Shown piece after piece: positions 51,290 through 62,634 of a DNA stretch of 64,000 nucleotides. Position 1 is the stretch's first letter, and every line of letters begins with the position of its first letter. Both the position numbers and the translations under genes were made by a program. Below the pieces are notes generated by a model. It did no database searches. It was not told where the DNA came from and was given only the letters and a program-made list of their open reading frames with translations. The DNA comes from Hortaea werneckii (lineage: Eukaryota > Ascomycota > Dothideomycetes > Mycosphaerellales > Teratosphaeriaceae), in assembly GCA_037044905.1 (NCBI GenBank), contig JBAOKB010000037.1, positions 186,001-250,000 on the forward strand, in the 5' to 3' direction.

Positions 51290-51455
51290 TAATAGTCCTT
51301 ATAGATATAAGGTAGATAGAATAGGAAAAGCATATTATTTTCTACTATATATAGTAGCTTAGTTAATATATAGTTATAAACAACCCTTTACTTAATATCC
51401 TCGGCTATTAGCCCTAAAAACCTCGGTAGTATCCACCTAAAACTAATAATCCACA
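51290..51455 (-). repeat. right LTR, 166 bp (5' LTR of the element)
   Basis: Partner of 45105-45270. Its outer (right) half retains C and G (for example TCCTCGGC and ATCCACC); its inner (left) half is converted to T and A. It ends CCACA. Confidence 0.88.
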
Positions 51456-51460
51456 ACTGC
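51456..51460. repeat. target-site duplication ACTGC (right)
   Basis: Second copy of the five-base duplication flanking the element. Confidence 0.8.
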
Positions 51461-51627
51461 CGTCCCTCTTCATTAGCCGAGCCAGCTTCCGAGCTGCTGA
51501 CCTAACTTCGGAGGTTATGTAGTCCCCGCCATAACAATGAGACTACAGGTCATGCTGTATAATCATAAATGTAGGAGATGACATGCACGCGGTAAGTCGA
51601 TTCTAGACCTGTCACATTACCATCAAA

Positions 51628-53070
51628 ATGTCGGGACAGAAGCCTCCATTCAGCAAAGTCCTGATCGTGGGCGCCGGTCCGTCTGGTCTCCTACTCGCTC
51701 TCTTTCTGGCGCAGCATGACATACCGTCCCTCGTGCTCGAAGCGTGGCCATGGCTCGACACTCGCCTCCGTGCCACTCAGTATGGTGTCCCAGCAACCCG
51801 TGTATTCCGACGAGCAGGCTTGCTTCCCGATTTTAGAGCGGCTTCAATTCCCAAGTTCCCCGCTATATGTTGGAGAAGGGTCGCAGATGGTGAGAAACTA
51901 GTTGAGATCGATATGAGTGCAGTGCAGGATGAGGAGGATCGAATGACGGTGTTGCAGCTGGGTCAGATGATACAGATCATGTATCGGCATTGTATGGATC
52001 CCGAGAAGGGGAAGGGATTGATTGACATTCGATTCAATCACCGGGTCACTGCGACTGGGCAGGATAGGGATAAAGCTTGGGTTGATGTCGATATCGGCAA
52101 GGAAGATGAAGAAAAGCGCCATGAGCGTATACATGCGGACTACCTGGTTGGATGCGACGGTGCAAGTTCAGCCGTACGTCGTAGCCTTTTCGGTAAGGAT
52201 TGGCCAGGTCAGACGTGGGATTGTCGATTCATAGTACAAAATGTCTTCTATGATGGTTTCGAAAAGCATGGTTGGGATGGAGGCAACTATTGTGTTGACC
52301 CGGAGCATTGGGGCCTGATCGCTCGGCGAGGTCATGGAGGCCTCTGGCGAGTTACCTATGGCGATCCTGCTGTCGGCTTGATCGACGAGGAATATCTTGC
52401 CCGCAGGCCCTGGCATTTGAAGGCCATGCTGCCAGGGTCTCCGGAGCCGGACCAGTACCGCATCGAGCAGACTAATCTTTACAACATTCATAACCGCTGC
52501 GTTGATTCGTTCAAGGTGGGTAGGATATTACTTGCAGCGGATGCCGCGCATGTCTGTAATCCCATGGGTAAGCCTTTCTCGTTACATCCCGGCACGAAAA
52601 TCGCTGATCGTGGGTCTGCAGGCGGCTATGGATGCATGACAGCTTGCCTGGATGTTGATGGGCTAGCTGACTGCTTCATTGGCTACTACGAAGGTAAGGC
52701 GAGCGAGAAGATCCTGGACACATACGCCCAAGTAAGGAGAGACATTTTCCTGAAGTACGTCGATGCCCGGTCCGTCAAGAACCTGAATCGGGTTTGGAAG
52801 TCGAACCCGTGGACCGTTCTAGAAGAGGATAAGTTCTTTGGTATCATACAAGAGCTCAATAAAGATAGACAAGCTCTCAAAGACTTCCTGCTCGTGAGTA
52901 GCAGTATCTCGTGTTGAACACTCTGACCTGTCAGGACGCTAATGTTTGAAAAGAAAATCTCGAGCATTGAGTACGACTTTAAGCAACACTATGATATACC
53001 CACTCCCGAGAAAGCAACAGGCACTGCGAATGGCCACCGTAACGGCGTGGAAGTTGCTGTCGAGGCCTAG
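51628..53070 (+). CDS. FAD-dependent aromatic-ring-type monooxygenase (PHBH fold)
   Basis: Exons 51628-52567, 52622-52893 and 52954-53070 give 442 residues. Intron 1 is 54 nt, so the frame reads through it. Splicing it out restores the family motif NPMGGYGCMTACLDVDGLAD. Intron 2 is 60 nt with a GCTAAT branch site; without it the protein stops early and loses the 38-residue tail that starts KISSIEYDFKQHYDIP. The N-terminal FAD site is VLIVGAGPSGLLLALFLA (12-29). The DG motif GCDGASSAVRRS and the GD-like motif LLAADAAHVCNPMG (near D305) place it in the class A flavoprotein hydroxylases (salicylate or phenol hydroxylase type). Such enzymes hydroxylate aromatic or polyketide substrates. The substrate is unknown. 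The start codon is only 172 bp from the retrotransposon's right end. Confidence 0.87.
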
Positions 53071-53591
53071 AAATCAGACCGGATCATCCGGTTTGAGCGC
53101 TCCCGAACATGTTCCTCTTCCTGGTAGCGAATACACAACGCCGGTCTGTTGCAAAAGCGATCAAGTACAGTCTTACACACTAAATCTGGGAATGTCTATC
53201 GTCCCTTTCGGACAGTTCTTTGTCACTGTAGGCGATTCTGCAACATTTGTGTTTGAACAGAGACACGAAGGGTGCTCTAAGCTTGTTCAAGCGTTGTCTC
53301 AAAAGACGCAAATTCACTATTTGACACAACTTGCTGTGAATACGCTGTATTTCACATTTGAACTACTTCTGATCTCAAGACAGCTTACATTTTTGCTTTG
53401 TCCAGGCGGCTGCGACGCTCGCCACTTGTGAGACATTTCATGCATGAGACACATTGTCTTTAGAATCCACCACATGGACTTTTGCCCTGCTGATATAAGA
53501 AGGCGGACGCTGCCTCCCCTCTCGACATGCAGACAATCAAGAAACTTCACCATCAATACCGACCAAGAAACCGCGAGCAAGAATTCAGTGA
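53071..53591. other. intergenic
   Basis: 520 bp between two same-strand genes, presumably holding the 3' end of the monooxygenase and the promoter of the next gene. Nothing else seen. Confidence 0.5.
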
Positions 53592-54641
53592 ATGATGCCA
53601 ACAAATCCTCAACTTGACTACTGCGAGATCTGCGGACGCCTTCTTCTACACTCCGAAGTGGCTCATGCTCATCGCACTCCTATTCAAGACCCACCAACAG
53701 GAACTCCACAGAACGGCAAGAGGGCAATCATCGGCCTGGCTCCTGCTGTCAGGAACTTACAGCTTGCCACGCCTCCAGCTTCACAGCGACGTCCTGTAGC
53801 AGCGGGACAAGACAGAATGAAGACGGTGACCAGTCCATTACCTCAAAGCCGCCCGCGTCGTCTTGAATCCCTCCCTTTTCCCCCTGCAACTTTGCAAGCA
53901 AGAATCAAGCGAACGCCCCGTCCGACTACACCAGGGAGTGATCCAGAACCTGGCACACCAAGTGCTCCGCGAATGGTACATCCCAGCCCCGACCCTGACG
54001 ACAACTTGATCCTGAATTCGGACTCAAATTCACCTACGCCAGCTCCAGCATCCAAGAGGCCTGCGACTCCCACCCCAGCAACCGGCAACATGAACCTGTT
54101 GAACCTGGATCACTCTCGCTCCGAGACGGCATCTCTTCGTTTGCGCATGGACAAGGGCAAGCTTCCTCAACGCGAGCAGCCAGAGACCGCAACGCAACAA
54201 GTGCAAGCTGTCTCAGGCGCAGTAGATCAACATCATCCCGCGTCCCGCGCTCATGATGACAGCGACCCACCTCTCGGTGACCCTTCTCGCCTGCACCAGG
54301 TCTCATCCGAGATCGACAATCTACGCCAACAGCGTCAGCAGATGACAGAGCAAATGAGCGACCTGACCGCCAACGTCGACCGGCTCCGTCTCCGCCAGCG
54401 CATCCTTCAATTGGACGCCGAACACGGGCGCGCCGAGGCCGAGATGGCAAGAATCGAAGCAGCCACCGCGCGAACTGAGAGGGTAGGCGAGGCTAGGAAG
54501 GTAGGTTGGTGGCGGGCTTGCTTCCTCTGGGGTCTGGGTTTGACTGCGATATACGGCGGTTGGCGCGTATACAATTCGCCTGATATCCAGTACGTGCGCA
54601 GCTACAGGTGCAGGGAGCTGGGGTTGCCGCAGGATTGTTAG
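53592..54641 (+). CDS. hypothetical coiled-coil protein with C-terminal membrane segment
   Basis: This encodes 349 residues in one exon. The N-terminus has a CxxC plus histidine-rich segment (CEICGRLLLHSEVAHAH, residues 11-27), like half of a zinc-binding site. Residues about 30-230 are disordered, rich in Pro, Ser, Thr and Arg. A coiled coil spans about 235-305 (QVSSEIDNLRQQRQQMTEQM and the following heptads). One hydrophobic segment (WWRACFLWGLGLTAIYGGW) lies at about 309-327, before a short tail with two cysteines. It is probably anchored in an internal membrane with a cytosolic coiled coil. I recognise no family. Confidence 0.65.
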   Translation: MMPTNPQLDYCEICGRLLLHSEVAHAHRTPIQDPPTGTPQNGKRAIIGLAPAVRNLQLATPPASQRRPVAAGQDRMKTVTSPLPQSRPRRLESLPFPPATLQARIKRTPRPTTPGSDPEPGTPSAPRMVHPSPDPDDNLILNSDSNSPTPAPASKRPATPTPATGNMNLLNLDHSRSETASLRLRMDKGKLPQREQPETATQQVQAVSGAVDQHHPASRAHDDSDPPLGDPSRLHQVSSEIDNLRQQRQQMTEQMSDLTANVDRLRLRQRILQLDAEHGRAEAEMARIEAATARTERVGEARKVGWWRACFLWGLGLTAIYGGWRVYNSPDIQYVRSYRCRELGLPQDC

Positions 54642-55646
54642 GAGGAGGGTTTGCAATGCTAGGGAAGCTCAGCGTGGATATCTTTGAGCAGTGAGAATGG
54701 AGCTCTGAGGACTAATGTGTGAGGGTTGTATTTTAACAAATGCGGGATTTGCCAGCGGCAGGTTCATGCTTGACTGAGATTTGGCGGTCACGGGACCATG
54801 TCACGCTGCGTTTTGCGTACACATGCCACCTTGTATCATAGTGGACACGGCAGGTCTGATCTTTGGTGAGAGTTACATGCGATCGCAGATGAGTACTTGT
54901 CTAGTAAAAAGAATAAAAAAAGCCGCAGAGAGTTCTGTCGTGTCTATTTCAACTTCCAAGCTACGTGATTTTCAGGTTCTAGGTAATTGGTGAAACGTCA
55001 TTTCTGAATGCACAGATCGGCAGCACCTTTATATGTAAATTGCGATGATCAGACAATGTGAACTCACAGATTGACGGGCGATTGCACCTTCGGATCACGT
55101 ACATAGCGCATCTCTGGGAGCGATTGATAATTTTGCAGAGGCTTGTACTACAGTATTCATGGCTGGTGACATCAGATTCGAATCAGCCGCTGCTCCAAAC
55201 ATTTCGCTGTAGATACAATGGCTCAGACACTCCTTGTCAAATATCAGGAGACAGTTCGCGGGAAACCCAGGGAACGAAAATTGAAGGAGGCGGGAGAAAA
55301 GAATAGAAATGAGAAGAGGGAGAGAGGAAGAATTCAAGGAAGAAGAAGAAGATAGATAAAAGAAGGCTGAGTCAGGAAGAAGTAAAAAGCGAAAGAGAGC
55401 AGGTGTTGTGATGATGGACTTTTTAAACTTGAGTAGTATGCGATACGAAACAGGCCACATGGAATACCTTGAATATGCCAACACCACAATTACTTTCCTT
55501 CCTTCTTCTTCTCAAACATTACGAAATAAGGAGCGTAGATACATAATTCGTCGTGAGACGTGAAATCTCTCGGGGAAATTTTCGTCAGTCTCTTTTTTTT
55601 TTTTTTTTTTTCTTCTTCCTCATTCAATTCATCCACAGACTTGTCT
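54642..55646. other. convergent intergenic region
   Basis: About 1 kb between converging genes. It is purine-rich near 55300-55410 and has a T run near 55590-55610 close to the 3' end of the repeat-protein gene. No gene is seen. Confidence 0.55.
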
Positions 55647-58600
55647 CTAAAGCTTCTGGTCAGCGAATGGGCATGGTTCCTCAGTGGCTTGGGCGACAGC
55701 AGGCTGCTGAGTCAAGTCCCTAGCACCGAGGGTAACGCCGGCGCTGGCAGAAACTGTACCCGTCACGACCGGAAGCGGGATCATTCCAGCGGCTTGAGCC
55801 TCGAGAACGAGGCTAGCGCATGGGCAAAGGGCGAGTGGGTCGATGGCAGAGGTTGGGATGGCAGTCGGCAATTGAGTTACCTCGGAGACGATAGAGGGAA
55901 GGATGCTATAGGAACAAAGCGTCAGCTACGTTCAAATGACAGCTTAATGCAGAAAACGTGACATACCTTGTTGGAAGCAGCGAGGTCGGAACGGCGGTAG
56001 GGTCAAACGAAACGACCGCAGTAGTTGGGAGATCGCCAATTGGGATTCCGGTTGCCCCCGGGGTCAGGTTCGTTGCGGTGGCGATGATGTTGGACACGAG
56101 GTCTGGGTCAAGAGCGGACGTCGGAACAATCGACGGCAGAAGCGCAGTCGGGTTGGACTCAATAATGCTGCCAATGACACTAGACTCGATATTAGTCTGA
56201 TTGCCAATATGGACGCCTCAAGAAAGACTTACTCTTCAGGGACAAGCGACGTCGGGACTGCGGTTGGCGCAGGGGAAACGATCAGCGATGGTGCAGCAGT
56301 AACTTGCGAGATCACGGATGAGAGGATGCTAAAGCAATTGTTAGCATTGCGCTGACACTTTATTCCGAGGAAGTCTAACATACCCAGTTGGAATAGCCGA
56401 GGTGGGCAGGACGGATGGGTTGAGTGAAACGGTCGCATCGCTTGGGATAAGGCTGACCGGGATTTCAGATGGATTGGGTGGAAGTCCCGTTGCGGATGCG
56501 ATGATGCTGGTGAGAACACCCGGGTCAAGGTTCGAGGTTGGGACGGCAGTGGGCAGCAAGTCGGTGCCGATGTCACGAAGGATATCCGTGAGAGCGCTGC
56601 AAAACAGACATTAGCGTGACTCAAAGTGTAAAGTAGAGTTTACTTACCCCTCCGGGATCAGCGAAGTTGGCACTTGAGTGACGGGAGGAACCACGGTCAA
56701 GCTAGACTGAATTTCCGTTGGCAGAGCGGTGATCGGGATGTTGGAAGCGTCGATAGGCAGGTCCGTAGCAGTGGCCAAGACGGACGAGACGATCGAGCTA
56801 GGAAGATCGCCAACGGGGATACCAGTAACAAGGCCACCGACGGAAGACAGGACGCCAGATGGCACGGCAGTGATCGGAATGTTCGTAGCGTCACTGGCAA
56901 GGTCGGTAGCAGTGGCCAAGATCTCAGAGACGACTGAGCTGGGGAGAGCGGTAGCAGGCACAGCGTCGGCAATGGCGCTGCTGACTGCCGTCTGAATATC
57001 AGAGGGCAAGTCAGTCAGCGGAATGTTGGAAGCATCTGCGGGCAGTCCAGTCGCGGTAGCAAGAATTTCAGAGACGACAGATGTCGGGAGCGCTGTAACA
57101 GGTACAACTGGCAGGCTCGTTGGCAAGTTACCTAGACCTTCCGTCAAGCTAGACTGAATGTCCGAAGGAAGCGCCGTAATCGGAATGTTCGATGCGTCCG
57201 CCGGCAGCCCCGTAGCGGTAGCAAGGATTTCGGAAACCAACGACGATGGTAGCTGAGAGACTGGGACAAGCGGGATGTTTGTCGGGACAGTCAGACCTCC
57301 TCCCTGGGTCAAGCTGCTTTGAATAGCGGATGGAAGCGCGGTGATAGGGATGTTAACAGCGTCGGTTGGTAAGTTGGTGGCGGTGGCAAGAACCTCGGAC
57401 ACGACAGAGGAAGGCAGGTCAGCGGTTGGGATAGCTGTTGCTATTCCACCGACAGCGGAAGTCAAAGAGGCTACAATATCGGTGGGGAGGGCCGTAATAG
57501 GAATGATCGCAGGGTCGGACGGCAGATCCGTGGCAGTCGCAAGCACCTCAGAGATGACGGAAGAGGGCAGGTTACCGACTGGGACACCAGTGGGCAATTG
57601 TCCAACGGCAGAAGTAAGGGAGCCTACGATATCCGTTGGCAGCGCCGTGATAGGGATGTTCGAGGCATCAGCTGGGAGATCCGTAGCAGTTGCAAGGACC
57701 TCAGAGATGACGGAAGAAGGCAGTTCACCGACCGGAATTGCCGTGGGCAGTGCTCCCACAGCTGAAGTCAAGGATGATAGAACACCCGATGGCAGTGCCG
57801 TGATGGGAATGTTTGACGCGTCAGCCGGAAGGCCCGTAGCAGTCGCTAGTACCTCAGAGACAATGGACGAAGGCAGCTCGCCCACGGGAATTGCGGTTGG
57901 CAATGCTCCGACGGCCGATGTTAGGGATCCAACGATATCAGTCGGTAGCGCAGAGATCGGGATATTCGAAGCGTCGGCCGGGAGGTTCGTAGCAGTTGCT
58001 AGAACCTCAGAAACGATAGACGAAGGCAGCTCGCCCACGGGAATGGCGGTCGGCAGCGCTCCGACGGCCGATGTCAGGGATGCAACGATATCAGTCGGTA
58101 GCGCAGAGATCGGAATATTCGAAGCGTCGGCGGGGAGGTTCGTAGCAGTCGCTAGTACCTCAGAAACAATGGACGAGGGTAGCTCGCCAACAGGGATACC
58201 CGTAGGGAGAGGTCCGAGGGCCGATGTCAGGGAACCAACGATGTCGGTCGGTAGGGCAGTAATCGGAATGTTGGAAGCGTCGACCGGAAGGTTAGTCGCC
58301 GAGGCCAAGATTGAAGATACCAACGAGGTCGGCAGCTGACTGACTGGCACGAGAGGCACAGTAGGCAGGGCCAGGCTAGCGCTGATGGAAGCCTGAATGT
58401 CGGTCGGCAGCGCAGTAATCGGCAGGTTCGACGCATCAGCGGGCAGGTTTGTAGCCGTAGCCAAGATCGAAGACACCAGCGAAGAAGGCAGCTGGCTAAC
58501 CGGCACGACGGGCAAAGTAGGCAAAGCTCCAAGGTTGGAAGTAACAGAGCCCACAATGTTAGACGGCAGGGCAGTAATCGGAATATTCGAGGCATCAGCA

Positions 58601-60353
58601 GGCAGGTTGGTCGCCGTAGCCAGGATAGAGGACACCAGCGAAGAAGGCAGCTGGCTAACCGGCACGACAGGCACAGTCGGTAAAGCTCCAAGGTTGGACG
58701 TAACAGAGCCCAGAAGGCTAGATGGAATGGCGGTAATTGGGATGTTTGACGCATCAGCCGGCAGGTTGGTCGCCGTGGCCAGGATGGAGGACACCAGCGA
58801 AGACGGAAGCTGGCTGACCGGTACGACAGGTACAGTCGGCAGAGCGCCGCCGAGGTTGGACGTAACAGAGCCCAGAAGGCTAGATGGGATAGCGGTAATT
58901 GGGATGTTCGACGCATCAGCCGGCAGGTTGGTTGCTGTGGCCAGAATCGAAGAAACCAGCGAAGAAGGAAGCTGGCTAACGGGGATAATGGGCACAGTAG
59001 GCAGAGCTCCAATAGCAGAGGTAAGGGAGGTCCGAATGCTAGATGGGATAGCAGTGACCGGAATGTTTGACGCGTCAGCGGGCAGGTTGGTTGCTGTAGC
59101 CAGAATGGAGGAGACCAGCGACTGAGGCAGCTGGCTGACTGGAACAACCGGTACGCTGGCTGCCGGTGTGTTCAGCAGACTCGAAACTACCGATGACGGC
59201 AGTGCCGTAATCGGCAGGACAGTTGGGTTGGGTGGCAGTCCCGTTGCCGACGCCAGGACCGAGGAAACGAGACTAGGGTTCAGAGCGCCGGTCGGCACCA
59301 GCGTCTGAGATGGGAAGCTCATGACATTGGAGATAACACTGTTCAAGATTCTGTTCGATCGTTAGTATTGATTGTCATTTCGTGTCCAAACAAGGAGACA
59401 TACGAGGTAGGAACGACCGCAGTAGGCAGCACGCTATCAGTCAGTCGCGTCTGTGGGATGACCTGAGTGGGAATCGTCGGCGACGCCAGAATAGATGACA
59501 CGACTCCCGTCGGTAGAAGGCTGGGGTTGATCAGGGATGGCCGAGCGGTATTGCTACCAACCACAGAGCTCAAAATCGAGGAAGGAACGAGACTGGCCGG
59601 AATCTGCGTAGGCTGCTGGAGGAGCGACGAGATACTGGCTACCAGAGACGGCTGAGTAAGTAGAGTGGTCGGCACCGCTGTTGGCGGGGCTGCACCGCCC
59701 GCTGTAGCCGTCGAAAGGATGCTCGAGACTACATTGCTAGGTAGGACAGAGAGCGGTACAGAGGCGGCTGAGCTGCGGGTAAGCTGAGTTGCTCCGGCCA
59801 AGATACTCGACACTTGCGATGGCTGCAAAGCGCTGGTCGGGATAGCTGTCGGCGCTGGAGCATTCGAAAGAACGCTGGAGAGCAAGCTGGTAGGAACAGC
59901 TGATAGCGGAACCGATTGAGTCGGTGCTGCACTGCCACCACCCAGGATAGACGACAAAAGACTAGGGGGAATGACGCTGTTCCACACGAATTAGCACTTG
60001 TCATCGAAAACCAAACATGAAAAATTGGTTACGAACCTCGTCGGCAGAATTCCCAAGTCTGCAGCGTTTGTGCCGGCCGTGAGAGCAGCGCTCACACAGG
60101 GACAAATGCTGGCGCTGGCGCCGACGCCATTGGTTCCGACGCTAGCCCCGACATTGGCGGTGGATGTGGCGGCGACGCCAACGCTTGCGACTGGCGTAGT
60201 AGTCCTTGCAGTCGTTGCTGTGCTTGCCCTTGTTGCTGTTGAAGTGGCCCCAAGGGACAGCAATGTGTTGGACCCCAAGTTGAGGACCAACGGGGAAGCG
60301 TCAGCAACGCTGGCAAAGGCCGCAGCCCACTTCAATACCACCGAGATCTTCAT
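55647..60353 (-). CDS. large secreted tandem-repeat protein, seven exons
   Basis: Exons 60353-60037, 59976-59404, 59338-56648, 56596-56384, 56328-56233, 56179-55967 and 55905-55647 give 1453 residues. All six introns (51-65 nt) have good donors and acceptors and are phase 2. Most exon ends fall after PT or just before an S/T-P-type unit. A signal peptide (MKISVVLKWAAAFASVADA) starts the protein. Exon 3 holds 17 repeats of about 50 residues, of the form LPSSLVSSILATATNLPADA, then SNIPITALPS. Exons 2 and 4-7 carry looser versions. Exons 4 and 6 are both 213 nt and homologous. CPC motifs occur near both ends (SICPCVSAAL and LALCPCASLVLEA). It has no GPI tail or membrane helix. It is probably a wall or extracellular structural or adhesive protein; no named family is recognised. 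Confidence 0.85.
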
Positions 60354-62634
60354 GATGGCCAGTTAGAAACGATGGAATAAAAGAGCGTGTTGTCCCCCAG
60401 GACAACTGCGAGGAGAGGATGTACGGCGCTGGATGATTCAAAAGCCATGCCAGAGGAGGGCAATCATCTGCCTTATATGTCTCTGTTCTGCTCGATGAAA
60501 ATGAAACTAGGGCCATCGGGCAAGGCATTGAGCATGGCTCTGGTTGGCTCAGCGGCTTGATGATGGTGCAACATGACGGTCTCGGCCCCAGAGGCTGGAG
60601 TGGAGGTTCGCGGTCACACAGCGTTACAGATCCACACTGCACTTGCTGTGCCACTGAGTACCTTCCATAAACCCATTGCTATAGGGCTTAGCACAGACCG
60701 ACATGGTATGGAGGAGCTCCAGTGCCCCTCACGAGCCAAGCATGTCGAAAGGGCGGGGCCAGACCAAGGGCGTCCGGTCTGAGTAAATCAGTCGAGCGTC
60801 CTATGGGAGCCAGACCTCTCGCCAAGACCACTTTTTTACTCTTTCGTGAGGCTTAAGTTAAATCTCAAGACAGACCGTATGGATCCGCAAGGGGATTTAT
60901 CCACGGCCCAGCGGTTGGACAGGACTTCATGCAAAAGATGAGGCTAATGATCGTACGGCAACGACTTGGCGGAAATGATCGACCTCGCCACTGCCATCAG
61001 CGTCTACCTTGTGCATTCACCGTGGTATTGATGGCCAAGCTAGCCATGCTCGGGTATCTGTGATCTATTATAAACGTCATTGCAGAGCAACACGCTTCCG
61101 ATTCAGGCAAGATGTCAAAAGCTGTTGTTGAGGCAATGTGCTTCTGATCTCCAAGAAGGAGAAGGGCAAAGTTCGTCATGCATGTAAATCCTACGGTCCG
61201 TCTGATGGTCGCGGTCCAAAACGCTGCGGGTCAAAGCCGTGCCGTGGTATAGAGCAGTCTGTGGGTTGTGTCAACGTCGGCCTAGCATAAGGACCCCGAT
61301 GGAGTCCCCCAGAGTCTATGCAGTATCCAAGTGACACTAGCACACTGGCTTACCATAGAGACACTTGAAGGATGTCCAACGGCCGCGGGAACGGCTCGAT
61401 GCCATATGAAGAAAAGACAATGTCTGTCACATTCTTCGGTCAAGCTATTTGTGCATTGCGGAGCAGATAGAAGGTGCCGTCTCCAATCAGTACAGCCAGG
61501 CGAAGTTAATGATACTTCTGTTTGATCATTGATCGCATCTCGGTAACACGGTGAAAGGGATGACCTCTTCGCGATTGTGAGAGTGCTGCGCCGCGAAGTC
61601 TGAAGTCGCAAAGGCTTCCTACGGTGTCTGCGGAACGGTCCGCCAGCATGACAGTTCTTTGCTTATAGTAGACCTCGACTTTATAAAGCCTTTGCCGGCT
61701 TGACCGACCTCGCCAGCCAGCCGTTCACGCCGAAACATTAATCTGTTGGCAGGAATCATTCTCGATCTCGCCGGGCGGGATCGGACAGATAGCCGTTTCT
61801 TTTAGATCTTGCATTGCTGATGGCCTAAAGCCCCACGGTGTTGCCCGACGGGGTAAAATCTTATACTGGGAGGTCAAGCGAGTACCAGAAGTAGGCTCTT
61901 AAGTCAAGCTGTTATGATAATTGACCCCATATAGCATTACCTCTTCTGGTCAGGACAGCCCGATTTAGTCAGGCGTTCATAACATACGCAGGCGACGTTG
62001 TGTCTGTTCGACTCCATTTGGACTTTCTCGACCTTGGTGCTTGGATGTTTTTCTGACGTCAATGATAAGTCGTTCTTATAGGTCTCCGCATTCAGACCAA
62101 GGAACGCATGAAGACAACCGCCGATGACTTGCATTTGGAATCATGACTCGAATCCTTTTCCGCACCTCGTAAAGCTGGGTTATCTTTCAGGTGCTAGAGT
62201 TGACCATAGAGCACGCTGTGTCGCTCGTCGATCGGGGTTCCGCATCGGCAATAGAACCATTGTTCAACTCGCAGCGTTGAGCGATCGCAGGCTGAGCTTC
62301 ACGGGCGAGAAAGAAGATGTCATGGGACCATTTCCACAGCTGCCCAACTTATGCACAAAGGAACCGCCAAAGATCCTTCTCGATGGCGAGCATCCCTGGA
62401 AGTCAAATTCTAAACTCTATAGCATCCCCTTCGTCAAGATGGCGTCAGTGTCGCTTTGTTCTTGCAGTGGTGTTCGGTTCCATTCAACGTTGTATTCGGC
62501 TATGCTACAAGAGCGCACTTCGCGATGGCAGGTGATGCTGAAATCCCAGAATCGCTGTAATTAAAAAAGTGTCTACAGGTGCAACACAAACGAGACCTGA
62601 TTCGAAGCAATAGTCCCATTGTAACGCTTGCAAT
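60354..62634. other. 2.3-kb gene-free region
   Basis: No frame with recognisable similarity, signal peptide or intron pattern. It contains the promoter of the repeat protein at its left end and the 3' end of the channel gene at its right end. Confidence 0.55.

Larger units (their letters stand above)
45105..51455 (-). mobile_element. Ty1/copia LTR retrotransposon, destroyed by RIP
   Basis: A 6351-bp element bounded by two 166-bp direct repeats and ACTGC duplications. The interior is extremely rich in A, T and the dinucleotide TA, with stops in all frames. This is the expected result of CpA-to-TpA mutation of a repeated sequence by RIP. A reverse transcriptase relic on the minus strand (47462-47614) matches the copia type, so the element points leftward. 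It lies about 3.8 kb from the element's 5' (right) end, which suits the copia order gag-protease-integrase-RT-RNase H. No coding capacity remains. Confidence 0.88.

Noticed and set aside
45105..51455. AT-rich block as a centromere or isochore
   Set aside because: The block has paired LTRs, target-site duplications and an RT relic, so a single RIP-degraded retrotransposon explains it.
52568..52621. Treating the monooxygenase as unspliced because the frame stays open
   Set aside because: The 54-nt segment has GTAAGC and TGCAG borders, and removing it restores the conserved NPMGGYGCMT motif.
57341..59125. Plus-strand repeat frames opposite the secreted repeat protein
   Set aside because: They mirror the periodicity of the minus-strand repeats, lack a signal peptide or introns, and are antisense shadows.
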